11,873 nt of DNA, taken from an uncultured Collinsella sp. (lineage in GTDB: Bacteria; Actinomycetota; Coriobacteriia; Coriobacteriales; Coriobacteriaceae). The notes under the pieces were generated by a model. It was not told the DNA's origin, did not search any database, and was given only the letters and a program-made list of their open reading frames with translations. This document shows, one piece after another, positions 1 through 6,696 of the stretch (position 1 is the first letter of the stretch; every line of letters starts with the position of its first letter). The DNA lies in contig USPH01000021.1 of the NCBI GenBank assembly GCA_900556515.1, positions 1 to 11,873 of the forward strand. Direction: 5' to 3'. Position numbers and translations under genes: made by a program.

Positions 1-466
1 GAGCGGCTCGGGTGATCCATGGGCGCGTTGAGCGCGGTGAAGTTGAGTAGGAGGTATCAACCATGGGGCCGGACTCGACGGTGTAGCCGATGCCGCAGAA
101 GATGTCCTCGGCCTCCTCGATGATCTGCTTGATCAGGTGCTGGTGACCGATCTGCGGACGGATGCCCGGCAGCGTGATGTCGACGGCCTCGTGCTCGAAT
201 GCGTGCTTGAGGGCGGCGGCCTTCATCTCGGTGGTGCGCTCGTCGAGCATGCCCTCGATCAGCTGGCGCATCTCGTTGGCGCGTTTGCCCATCATGGGAC
301 GATCCTCGGGGGCGAGCTTGCCCATCATGCGCATCAGGCCGGTGATACGGCCCTTGCGGCCGAGCAGCTCAACGCGCGCGGCCTCGAGCTTGGCAGCGTC
401 GTCGGCGCCTGCGACGAGCTCCTTGGCCTCTTCCTCGAGTTTGACCAGATCATCAATCAGACTCAT
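1..466 (-). CDS. pheS: Phenylalanyl-tRNA synthetase alpha subunit, 5' part, apparently frameshifted
   Basis: The enzyme charges tRNA-Phe with phenylalanine in the cytoplasm as an alpha2beta2 complex with PheT. The ATG at 464-466 begins MSLIDDLVKLEEE, preceded by an AAAGGGAAG ribosome site. Residues 1 to about 85 are the charged N-terminal coiled-coil arm of PheS. They include the LLGRKGRITGLMRMMGKL segment, typical of the family. Residues 96-140 begin the catalytic core (VDITLPGIRPQIGHQHLIKQ, then EEAEDIFCGIGYTVESGP). After Tyr140 (bases 47-49) the frame reads a non-homologous STSPRSTRPW. One frame over, the expected NFTALNAPMDHPSR is intact down to base 1, so one base seems to be missing near 45-46 (TAC-TAC-AAC read as TAC-TC-AAC). 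The rest lies outside the window. The T-box leader upstream matches a phenylalanine gene. The break could be a real mutation or a sequencing error; an error is likelier because the gene is essential. Confidence 0.93.
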   Translation of the reverse strand, partial: MSLIDDLVKLEEEAKELVAGADDAAKLEAARVELLGRKGRITGLMRMMGKLAPEDRPMMGKRANEMRQLIEGMLDERTTEMKAAALKHAFEHEAVDITLPGIRPQIGHQHLIKQIIEEAEDIFCGIGYTVESGPMVDTSYSTSPRSTRPWITRAA

Positions 467-485
467 GTCTTCCCTTTCGTCTCTC

Positions 486-535
486 GCGCATCCGCACTCC
501 GGGACGGCTGACGCTGCCCGATGCTGCGGATGCGC
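486..535 (-). other. Hairpin between T-box terminator and pheS start
   Basis: A perfect 11-bp inverted repeat (GCGCATCCGCA at 486-496, TGCGGATGCGC at 525-535) encloses a 28-base loop with further CGGG/CCCG pairing. It lies after the T-box terminator and about 10 bases before the pheS ribosome site. No U run follows, so it is not a classical terminator. It could stabilise or mark the 5' end of the read-through mRNA. Confidence 0.6.
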
Positions 536-551
536 GGCCCGGTTCGGTAAC

Positions 552-592
552 AAAAAACCGTCCTCGGGCATGTGCATTGCCCAAGGACGGTT
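552..592 (-). terminator. T-box terminator of the pheS leader
   Basis: Read on the minus strand, CCGTCCTTGGGC pairs with GCCCGAGGACGG across a short loop, followed by six T (552-557). It is the terminator half of the T-box switch. Its left arm overlaps the end of the antiterminator region, so pairing of uncharged tRNA with the T-box motif would prevent it from forming. Confidence 0.92.
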
Positions 593-835
593 AAATTCCG
601 CGGTACCACCTTGTTTGACCCGGCGGATGTCTGGCCCGCCGCGCCCACTCTGTGCCTCTTGTCGCGAGGCTCACGGCTTCCCTACTGGGACTTTGCTGCC
701 ACTGGCCGCGTGCCCGTTGAGGTCGCTGCTCGGGAGTGAACGCTTGGCCCTTGCCACCGCAGGAAGGCTTGCAGCCCATGACCTTCCCTCTCTTGCCGGC
801 GACGCGGCGGGCAAAACCCTCTCCGTCAACGCATT
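552..835 (-). promoter_or_regulatory. Phenylalanine T-box riboswitch
   Basis: On the minus strand this leader has the parts of a T-box in order. Stem I runs from about 835, with an AGAGAG motif and a GGGCTGCAAGCC-type distal loop near 765-795. The specifier is best read as TTC (Phe) at 738-740, followed by A. A stem II/III region follows. The conserved antiterminator motif AAGGTGGTACCGCGG is at about 598-612, and the intrinsic terminator at 552-592. In this family uncharged tRNA pairs with the specifier and with the T-box bulge, which favours the antiterminator and switches on the synthetase gene. A Phe specifier fits pheS directly downstream. The exact stem boundaries were not folded computationally. 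Confidence 0.93.
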
Positions 836-842
836 GGGCTAT

Positions 843-848
843 AGGATA
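843..848 (-). promoter_or_regulatory. Probable -10 element of the T-box/pheS transcript
   Basis: On the minus strand TGTTATCCT is an extended -10 (TGn plus TATCCT) placed about 8-12 bases before the start of stem I. No good -35 is seen 17 bases upstream, which is common when an extended -10 is present. Confidence 0.55.
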
Positions 849-969
849 ACACATTTCGCGAGCGCATCGCCGCGTTCCGTTTTGTTCGCGCTGGGTACAA
901 GGCAGGTAGCTGTGCAAACTGGCCGCGCACCCGCCTGCGGCGCTCGGCCTGCGAGATTAAGGATACGGT

Positions 970-2553
970 ATGGGAAAGAAACTCGATAAGAAGGCCAAGG
1001 CCGCCGTGGCAAAGGCCGCCAAGGGCGTCAAGGCCGCTAAAGTCGACAAGGCCGTCAAAAAGTTCCGCAAACTCGAGGGCAAGCTGTGGACTCGCGAGTA
1101 CCTGCTCAAGATTGCCGAGTTCGATGGAGCGACGATTGCTCCTGCCAACGGCGCTGCCGCCCGTGCCGACGCCATGGGCACGCTTGCCGGCGAGCATCAC
1201 AAGCTGCTGACCAGCGAGAAGTCCGTTGAGCTCGTACGCTCGTTAGCGCGCGAGACGGTTGCAGGCGGACACGTAGACGACCCGCAGCTGCTCGACGAGA
1301 TTCGCGTGCTCGGCCGCGACCAGCGCGAGGCAAGCGTTATTCCTACCGAGGAGGCCGAGGCCTGGACCAGGCTCACCTGCGAGGCCGACGCCGTGTGGCA
1401 TAAGGCCAAGACGGCCAACGACTGGGCGAGCTTTGAGCCCTATGTGGATAGAATCGTCGCCCAACTTAAGCATCAGGCCGAACTCATGGACCCCAAGCGC
1501 GACCCATACGACGTTTGGCTCGACCAGTACGAGCGCGGCCTTTCCGCCAAGAGCTTCGACGCGTTTTGCGAGGAGGTCAAGGCCACGGTCGTGCCGCTCG
1601 TGCACGCCATCGGCGAGCGCGGCCAGCAGCCCGATGCCGACTTTTTGCACGCCCGCGTGCCCGAGGCCGCCCAGCGCGCCATGAGCTTCGACCTGATGAA
1701 GCTCGTCGGCCTGAACCTGGACGACACCACGCTTGCCTTTACCGAGCACCCGTTTAGCGAGGGCTTTGCCGTGGGTGACGCGCGCATCGCGACACACATC
1801 TACGAGGACGATTGCATCTCCAACGTCTACAGCATCATCCACGAGGCGGGGCACACCATGTACGAGCTGGGCGTCAGTCCCGCCTATGCGCGCACCTGCC
1901 TGGAGGGCGGCACCTCCATGGGCATCCACGAGAGCCAGAGCCGCTTCTTTGAGAACACCGTGGGCCGCAGCCGTGCCTTTATGGGACCGCTGCTCGAGGT
2001 GCTGCGCCGCCACGCACCCGAGGTCTACGGCGACGTCGACGAGGACACGCTCTACCACGCCGTGAACATCGCGCAGCCTTCGCTGATCCGCACCGAGGCC
2101 GACGAGCTCACCTATCCGCTGCACGTTATGGTGCGCTACGAGATCGAGCGCATGCTGTTTGCCGGCGAGGCCACGGCCAAGGACATCCCCGCGCTTTGGA
2201 ATCGCTTTATGGATGAGTACCTGGGCATTCCCGTTCCCGACGACACGCACGGCTGCCTACAGGATACGCACTGGAGCGGCGGCTCGTTTGGCTACTTCCC
2301 CACGTATGCGCTGGGCAGTGCCTACGATGCCATGTTTGTGCCGGCCATGTGCCGCGACGGTGTCGACCTTAACGGCGCCTGCGCGAGCGGCGACCTGACA
2401 CCTGTCCGCGCCTGGCTGGGCGAGCACATTTGGCAGTGGGGCCGCGCCAAGGACGCGCCGGAGCTCATCAAGGGCGCGTGCGGCATGGCGTTCGATGCCC
2501 GCTACTACTGCAGCTACCTGCAGGACAAGTTCACCACGCTCTACGAACTGTAA
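970..2553 (+). CDS. M32-family (Taq-type) metallocarboxypeptidase
   Basis: A 527-residue zinc enzyme that removes C-terminal amino acids from peptides; no signal peptide, so cytosolic. All the M32 landmarks are present: HPF at 260-262, the HEAGH zinc site at 291-295 with Glu292 catalytic, HESQSR at 320-325 whose Glu321 lies 26 residues after His295 (the third-ligand spacing of the family), IRTEAD at 373-378, and GCLQDTHW at 428-435. The usual DxRxT motif reads DARIA followed by T (270-275), a slight variation. Residues 1 to about 33 form a Lys/Ala-rich tail (KKAKAAVAKAAKGVKAAK) absent from classical members. The ATG at 970 has AAGGA at 959-963 and is the only well-supported start. The gene is divergent from pheS, stands alone on its strand and ends at its own terminator. 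It probably serves peptide turnover. Confidence 0.95.
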   Translation: MGKKLDKKAKAAVAKAAKGVKAAKVDKAVKKFRKLEGKLWTREYLLKIAEFDGATIAPANGAAARADAMGTLAGEHHKLLTSEKSVELVRSLARETVAGGHVDDPQLLDEIRVLGRDQREASVIPTEEAEAWTRLTCEADAVWHKAKTANDWASFEPYVDRIVAQLKHQAELMDPKRDPYDVWLDQYERGLSAKSFDAFCEEVKATVVPLVHAIGERGQQPDADFLHARVPEAAQRAMSFDLMKLVGLNLDDTTLAFTEHPFSEGFAVGDARIATHIYEDDCISNVYSIIHEAGHTMYELGVSPAYARTCLEGGTSMGIHESQSRFFENTVGRSRAFMGPLLEVLRRHAPEVYGDVDEDTLYHAVNIAQPSLIRTEADELTYPLHVMVRYEIERMLFAGEATAKDIPALWNRFMDEYLGIPVPDDTHGCLQDTHWSGGSFGYFPTYALGSAYDAMFVPAMCRDGVDLNGACASGDLTPVRAWLGEHIWQWGRAKDAPELIKGACGMAFDARYYCSYLQDKFTTLYEL

Positions 2554-2575
2554 GGCATAACCGACACGCCAACGC

Positions 2576-2617
2576 AAAGGGGACGCCGCGGAACCAATCC
2601 GCAGCGTCCCCTTTTTT
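2576..2617 (+). terminator. Intrinsic terminator of the M32 carboxypeptidase gene
   Basis: AAAGGGGACGC (2576-2586) pairs with GCGTCCCCTTT (2604-2614), with an inner GCGG/CCGC extension, and runs into six T (2612-2617). It starts 22 bases after the stop codon. The A-run on the left could also help stop transcription arriving from glmM. Confidence 0.93.
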
Positions 2618-2680
2618 CACCCAATAACTAGGTACCCAATGACTAGTTCGTTGACGCTAATGTCTTGGCAACGTCAGCGA

Positions 2681-2779
2681 AAACGGCCCCAAGCGAGCAA
2701 GGTGACGTGAAATGAAAGGGCGCTGACCTTCTGGTCGCGCCCTTGAAATTGAACGTCAGATTGCCGCTTGGGGCCGTTT
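2681..2779. repeat. Long imperfect palindrome, about 100 bases, in the convergent gap
   Basis: The outer arms AAACGGCCCCAAGCG (2681-2695) and CGCTTGGGGCCGTTT (2765-2779) are perfect complements. Complementarity continues inward with few mismatches: GCAA/TTGC, TGACGT/ACGTCA, then AAGGGCGC and GACC against GGTC and GCGCCCTT around a TTCT loop near 2728-2731. Nearly the whole element can fold into one hairpin on either strand. The minus strand leaves it with TTTT, so it could back up termination of glmM. Its size and its position between two converging genes also fit a REP- or MITE-like mobile palindrome. No coding potential or transposase is seen. Confidence 0.8.
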
Positions 2780-2791
2780 GCAGCGTCGAGC

Positions 2792-2821
2792 AGCTACGCG
2801 GTTTGGTAAAACCGCGTAGCT
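2792..2821 (-). terminator. Perfect 13-bp hairpin overlapping the glmM stop codon
   Basis: AGCTACGCGGTTT (2792-2804) and AAACCGCGTAGCT (2809-2821) are perfect complements with a 4-base loop. The right arm covers two bases of the glmM TAG stop (2820-2822). There is no T run after it on either strand, so it is either a terminator helped by the long palindrome just beyond or an mRNA 3'-end protecting hairpin. Confidence 0.6.
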
Positions 2822-4151
2822 ATAAAGCCTCGAGCGCGTTGGCGATGCGCTTCATGGCGGCATCGGCGGATGCTTGGTCGGGCGCCTCGGCCAGCACGCG
2901 GATAACCGACTCGGTTCCGCTCTTGCGCACGAGCACGCGGCCCTCGCCTGCCAGCGCAACCTCGGCCTCGGCGATGGCGTTCTGCACGCCCATATTCTCG
3001 AGCGCGGCGTCCTTGTCCGCCACGTGCACGGCCACCTGCGCCTGTGGCAGCAGCTTGCACGGAGCCGTGAGCTGCGAGAGCGTCTCGCGCTCGGCACGAA
3101 TCACTTCCATCACGCGCAGCGAGGTCATAATGCCGTCGCCCGTGCGCTCGATATCGCCAAAGATCGTATGGCCCGTCTGCTCGCCGCCCAGGCTGTAGCC
3201 GCCCTCGCGCATCTTGGCATACACGTGACGGTCGCCCACGCCGCTGGTCACGGCACTCAGGCCGGCAAGCTCCAACGACTTGATCAGGCCAAAGTTGCTG
3301 GCGATCGTCGGCACCACGGTACCGCCCGAGAGACGCCCGTGCTTGTTCAGGTACACACCGCACACGTACAGGATCTGGTCGCCGTCGACCACGCGGCCGC
3401 GCTCGTCCACGGCCAGGCAGCGGTCGGCATCGCCATCGTAGGCAAAGCCCACATCCAGGCCCTGCTCCACCACGTGGCGCTGCAGGCGCTCAATATGCGT
3501 AGAGCCGCAGTCGACATTGATGTTAAAGCCGTCGGGCGCGGCATTGATCACGCGCACATCGGCGCCCAGTGCGTCGAACACCGGCTTGGCCACCGAGGAT
3601 GCCGAGCCGTTGGCGCAATCGATGCCGATCTTGACGCCCTGCAGCGAAAAGTTCGCGCTGGCGATGAGCGAAGCAATGTAGCGGTTGCGGCCCTGCATGT
3701 AGTCCACCGTGGCACCGATGTGGTTGCCCGTGGCCAGCGGCACCTCGCTCTTGCCATCGATGTAGTCCTCGATGAGCTCCAGTACGTCCTCGTCCATCTT
3801 AAAGCCGTCGCTGTTGACGAGCTTAATGCCGTTATCGCAAAACGGGTTGTGGCTCGCGCTGATCATGATGCCGCAATCGAAGCAGCCTTCCACGGTCTGG
3901 TGCGCTACGCCCGGCGTGGGGATCACGTGCAGCATATAGGCGTCCGCACCGCTCGCGACCAGGCCGCTCACCAGCGCCGCCTCGAACATATAACTCGAGC
4001 GACGCGTGTCCTTGCCCACGATCACGCGCGCCTTAGCACTGCGGTTGGCGCCGTAATACCAGCCCACAAAACGGCCAATCTTATAAGCGTGCTCTACCGT
4101 CAGCCCAACGTTGGCCTCACCGCGAAAGCCGTCGGTGCCAAAGTACTTCAT
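2820..4151 (-). CDS. glmM: Phosphoglucosamine mutase
   Basis: This 443-residue protein converts glucosamine-6-phosphate to glucosamine-1-phosphate, the step that leads to UDP-GlcNAc for peptidoglycan and other envelope polymers. It starts MKYFGTDGFRG, the hallmark N-terminus of GlmM. The phosphoserine loop is GIMISASHNP with catalytic Ser100; the metal-binding loop DGDADR is at 239-244; the sugar-binding GGEQTGH is at 322-328; and the C-terminal phosphate-binding RKSGTES comes before the final helix. Length matches the family (about 445-450). The ATG at 4149-4151 follows GTAAGGAG at a good distance. It lies downstream of the DUF4012 gene on the same strand, with an 83-base gap that holds a hairpin, so it may be partly co-transcribed. 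Confidence 0.97.
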   Translation of the reverse strand: MKYFGTDGFRGEANVGLTVEHAYKIGRFVGWYYGANRSAKARVIVGKDTRRSSYMFEAALVSGLVASGADAYMLHVIPTPGVAHQTVEGCFDCGIMISASHNPFCDNGIKLVNSDGFKMDEDVLELIEDYIDGKSEVPLATGNHIGATVDYMQGRNRYIASLIASANFSLQGVKIGIDCANGSASSVAKPVFDALGADVRVINAAPDGFNINVDCGSTHIERLQRHVVEQGLDVGFAYDGDADRCLAVDERGRVVDGDQILYVCGVYLNKHGRLSGGTVVPTIASNFGLIKSLELAGLSAVTSGVGDRHVYAKMREGGYSLGGEQTGHTIFGDIERTGDGIMTSLRVMEVIRAERETLSQLTAPCKLLPQAQVAVHVADKDAALENMGVQNAIAEAEVALAGEGRVLVRKSGTESVIRVLAEAPDQASADAAMKRIANALEAL

Positions 4152-4164
4152 GCGCTCTCCTTAC

Positions 4165-4197
4165 AAAATAGGGGCGAACAGATTGCCTGTCCGCCCC
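4165..4197 (-). terminator. Weak terminator or attenuator-like hairpin before glmM
   Basis: On the minus strand GGGGCG and ACAG pair with CTGT and CGCCCC (stem 4171-4197), followed by TATTTTG and then directly the glmM ribosome site. The T run is short and interrupted, so it probably reduces rather than ends transcription from the DUF4012 gene. Confidence 0.55.
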
Positions 4198-4234
4198 AAA
4201 ATGGTACTCGATTATCTGCGCTACCAGAAAAACC

Positions 4235-6547
4235 CTACGCCGACGCGCTGTCGCGAGCCGCCTGGCATGTAGGAGTCTGACGCAGCGTAAGCGGCTTGTC
4301 CCCCGCCTCGGCCGACGTGGTCAGCGTATACGTGATCGTCGTCGTCTCGCCAGCATGCAGGTCAACGGTGCCCGAATAGAAGGGGATTCCATGCCACGTA
4401 GCGGCGCCAAGGCCAAACTGTGTGCCCTCAACCGTAAGGTCACTGATGTTGCCGCCCGTCGGGGCAAACAACGAGACATTCAGGCGTTCGTCGTCACGCG
4501 CGGCATCGGGTGCGCTCGCCGCAACGTAGTCGGGCAGCTTGCCTGCCTCCTCCTGCGTCATGATGTTCGTCAGAGTAACGGTGATGCGATACGAGCACGT
4601 GCCGTCGCCGTTCTTGATGCCCTGGCCGATCTGCGTGTCGGCGTTCAGATACCAGTCGAGCTTGGAGAAGCTCAGGTTGTTAAAGTAAACGCCGGCAACG
4701 GGATCGGCACTCGGATCATCCGGATCGGGCAGCGAAGCGTCAATGCCCGTCTCTTTGATGGCATTCTGCTCATCATCGTTTCTCATCCAAGCAATCAGAC
4801 GGCCCTCTTCGGCACCGCGCTCGAATGCACCGACAAGCTTTGTAACGTCGACGTCACCGATGCCACCGAGAATCTTGTCGAAGGCGGCGCTGGCAACAGC
4901 CGCAAAGATGCCGTCCGATTCCTCGACCGGATAGTTCCAATACACATCGTGCATGAGAACCTTCGCCGCGTTGGTACCGTCGACGACCGTACCATCAGGC
5001 AGCGAGACATTACCGACAAGGCCCAGCAGGTACTGCAAGAACACCGGATCGATGCCGACGACGCCATCAACGTCCTGCCCATACTGGGACTTCCACAGCG
5101 CGGCGACACGCTGCGAGTTGCGGGGCCAATCAGGCGAATAGGTATTGCCCGAGTTGTACAGGTTGCTGTGGTTGCCGAACAGCGCCTCATCCTCTTCGTC
5201 GACGCTCTCGACTGCCTCATCCTCGCTGAGTCCAATGCGGGGAACAAACTCGCCAATCGACATCTGGCCGTCGGTGACCGAAATCAGGCCCTGCGAACCG
5301 CCAAAGCCGCCGCAGGCACGAATCTCGACGTTGTTCATGGCGTACACAAGGTAGTTGCGCGTCTGGCCGTTGGCGCCGAGCATCTGGGGAAGGACGGGGG
5401 CGACCTTCTCCGCCGCGTCAACCGCGCCGTTGAGGGTGGCAAAGCCGTCCTTGGCCTTATCGACCAGCTCGGTCACCTGGGAAATATGAGTATCGCCAAT
5501 GCCCTGGACCTTCTCGTTGGCGCTCTTGAACACCTTCGAGCTGCTGGAAAGCGAATCGGCGACCGCCTGCAGCGCGGACACGTTAATCATGCCGTCCTGG
5601 AACAGCTTGCCGGGCGTAGCCTGCGAGAGGTTGTCGGCCATGGGAACCAGCGCATTGCTCGAGACATCGGACAGGGCGTCAATCATGGTGCGGGCCGCAT
5701 TGATATCGCTGCCATACACCGGGATAAACGAAGCCGCCGCCCACAGCGGGCTCGAGGTCTCCGCCTTCATGCTGTCGCAGAGCTCATCGATCTTTTTCGC
5801 GTCGTCAGGCAGCGTCAAAAAATCGCCCGACGTGACCTTGTCCTTAAGGCCACCGACGATCTCGACAGCCTCCTTCGCTTCGCTCTTTACGGTCTTTGCC
5901 GAGTTAAGCAGCATAAAGCCGCTTGCGCCAAGCGCAACGAGAAGCACCGCGACTACAGCGGCAATAATGGCGCCGGTGTGACGCTTTTTGCGCTCGCCCT
6001 TGCGATGGCGATGACGGACCAGACCGTCAGAGGTCGAACTCGACGAAGCGTCGCTACCGTAGTTCAAGCCAAAATCGTAATAATCTTCCTTGGAACCCGA
6101 GCCCGCAAACTCGGCACCGCTATCATCCAGGCGGGCGAACGTGCCAGTCTCGGAGGCGCCGGTGTAAATCGTGCCAAGGTTACCCGTAAGCCCCGCGCCA
6201 CCGGCAGAAGGAGTATTGTTGGCGGCCTTGCCGGCATTAACGTTGCCGGCAGCATTCGCGGCGTTGGCAGCACCCGCGTTGTTCGCAGGCACCGAAGGAG
6301 CCCCGCTCGGCTGCGACGCGGAGGTTGCACCGCCCGCAAAGACATTCCCTCTTGCACGGCCGGTCTTTTTTGCCTTTTGAGACTGCTCGTACAGAGCGGT
6401 AAACATCGCCGTCTCGCCCGGGGACACGCGCTTACCGGAACCGCCCTGTCCAGCGCCGCCCGGCGTGCCGGCCTTACCAGCCCCGTTCGGACGCGGCGGA
6501 ACTGCAGGACGGCCGCTATCGCTGCCCTTAAAGTGATTACCAGCCAT
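4235..6547 (-). CDS. DUF4012-domain single-pass membrane protein
   Basis: A 770-residue protein of unknown function. Residues 1 to about 185 are low-complexity and probably disordered (Gly/Ala/Pro/Asn-rich with many Ser). A basic stretch (RHRHRKGERKKRH) then precedes one membrane helix at about 192-215 (GAIIAAVVAVLLVALGASGF). The charge pattern puts the long N-terminus inside the cell and the roughly 550-residue remainder outside. The outer part carries the DUF4012 signature near 396-420 (RNYLVYAMNNVEIRACGGFGGSQG) and a C-terminal beta-rich segment. An in-frame TTG lies 27 bases upstream, but the ATG at 6545-6547 has GAGGA 7-8 bases before it and is preferred. DUF4012 proteins occur in actinobacteria and other Gram-positives, sometimes near surface-polymer genes; the glmM neighbour agrees with an envelope role, which is inference. 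Confidence 0.88.
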   Translation of the reverse strand: MAGNHFKGSDSGRPAVPPRPNGAGKAGTPGGAGQGGSGKRVSPGETAMFTALYEQSQKAKKTGRARGNVFAGGATSASQPSGAPSVPANNAGAANAANAAGNVNAGKAANNTPSAGGAGLTGNLGTIYTGASETGTFARLDDSGAEFAGSGSKEDYYDFGLNYGSDASSSSTSDGLVRHRHRKGERKKRHTGAIIAAVVAVLLVALGASGFMLLNSAKTVKSEAKEAVEIVGGLKDKVTSGDFLTLPDDAKKIDELCDSMKAETSSPLWAAASFIPVYGSDINAARTMIDALSDVSSNALVPMADNLSQATPGKLFQDGMINVSALQAVADSLSSSSKVFKSANEKVQGIGDTHISQVTELVDKAKDGFATLNGAVDAAEKVAPVLPQMLGANGQTRNYLVYAMNNVEIRACGGFGGSQGLISVTDGQMSIGEFVPRIGLSEDEAVESVDEEDEALFGNHSNLYNSGNTYSPDWPRNSQRVAALWKSQYGQDVDGVVGIDPVFLQYLLGLVGNVSLPDGTVVDGTNAAKVLMHDVYWNYPVEESDGIFAAVASAAFDKILGGIGDVDVTKLVGAFERGAEEGRLIAWMRNDDEQNAIKETGIDASLPDPDDPSADPVAGVYFNNLSFSKLDWYLNADTQIGQGIKNGDGTCSYRITVTLTNIMTQEEAGKLPDYVAASAPDAARDDERLNVSLFAPTGGNISDLTVEGTQFGLGAATWHGIPFYSGTVDLHAGETTTITYTLTTSAEAGDKPLTLRQTPTCQAARDSASA

Positions 6548-6579
6548 AAAGAAATCCTCGCAATTGAGTCGCAATGAAA

Positions 6580-6602
6580 AAGTCCATAACGTTACTAGTT
6601 TA
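6580..6602. promoter_or_regulatory. Small dyad upstream of the DUF4012 gene
   Basis: CCATAA and TTATGG form 6-bp arms flanking a central ACTAGT-containing spacer, about 35-55 bases before the DUF4012 start. It overlaps a plausible minus-strand -10 (TAAACT). This could be an operator, but the arms are short and no factor can be named. Confidence 0.25.
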
Positions 6603-6696
6603 TGGCATTTTGAGCATCGACAGCTAAACTCCAGACACGGACATCAATTGGCGAAAATGCGGCACAACACCTTTTCTGTCTTGGCGGCGGCGTCAA

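Noticed and set aside
922..945. GCCGC/GCGGC hairpin before the M32 gene
   Set aside because: Only 5-bp arms in a very GC-rich stretch; expected by chance.
162..989. Long plus-strand open frame covering pheS and its leader
   Set aside because: It is antisense to pheS and to the T-box, has no good ribosome site, and its product is low-complexity Ser/Ala/Arg.
2874..4280. 468-codon plus-strand open frame opposite glmM
   Set aside because: High-GC antisense shadow rich in His/Ala/Val; glmM on the other strand has all its motifs.
4355..6577. 740-codon plus-strand open frame opposite the DUF4012 gene
   Set aside because: Antisense shadow; Arg/Ala/Val-rich with no domain, while the minus-strand gene has a membrane helix and a family signature.
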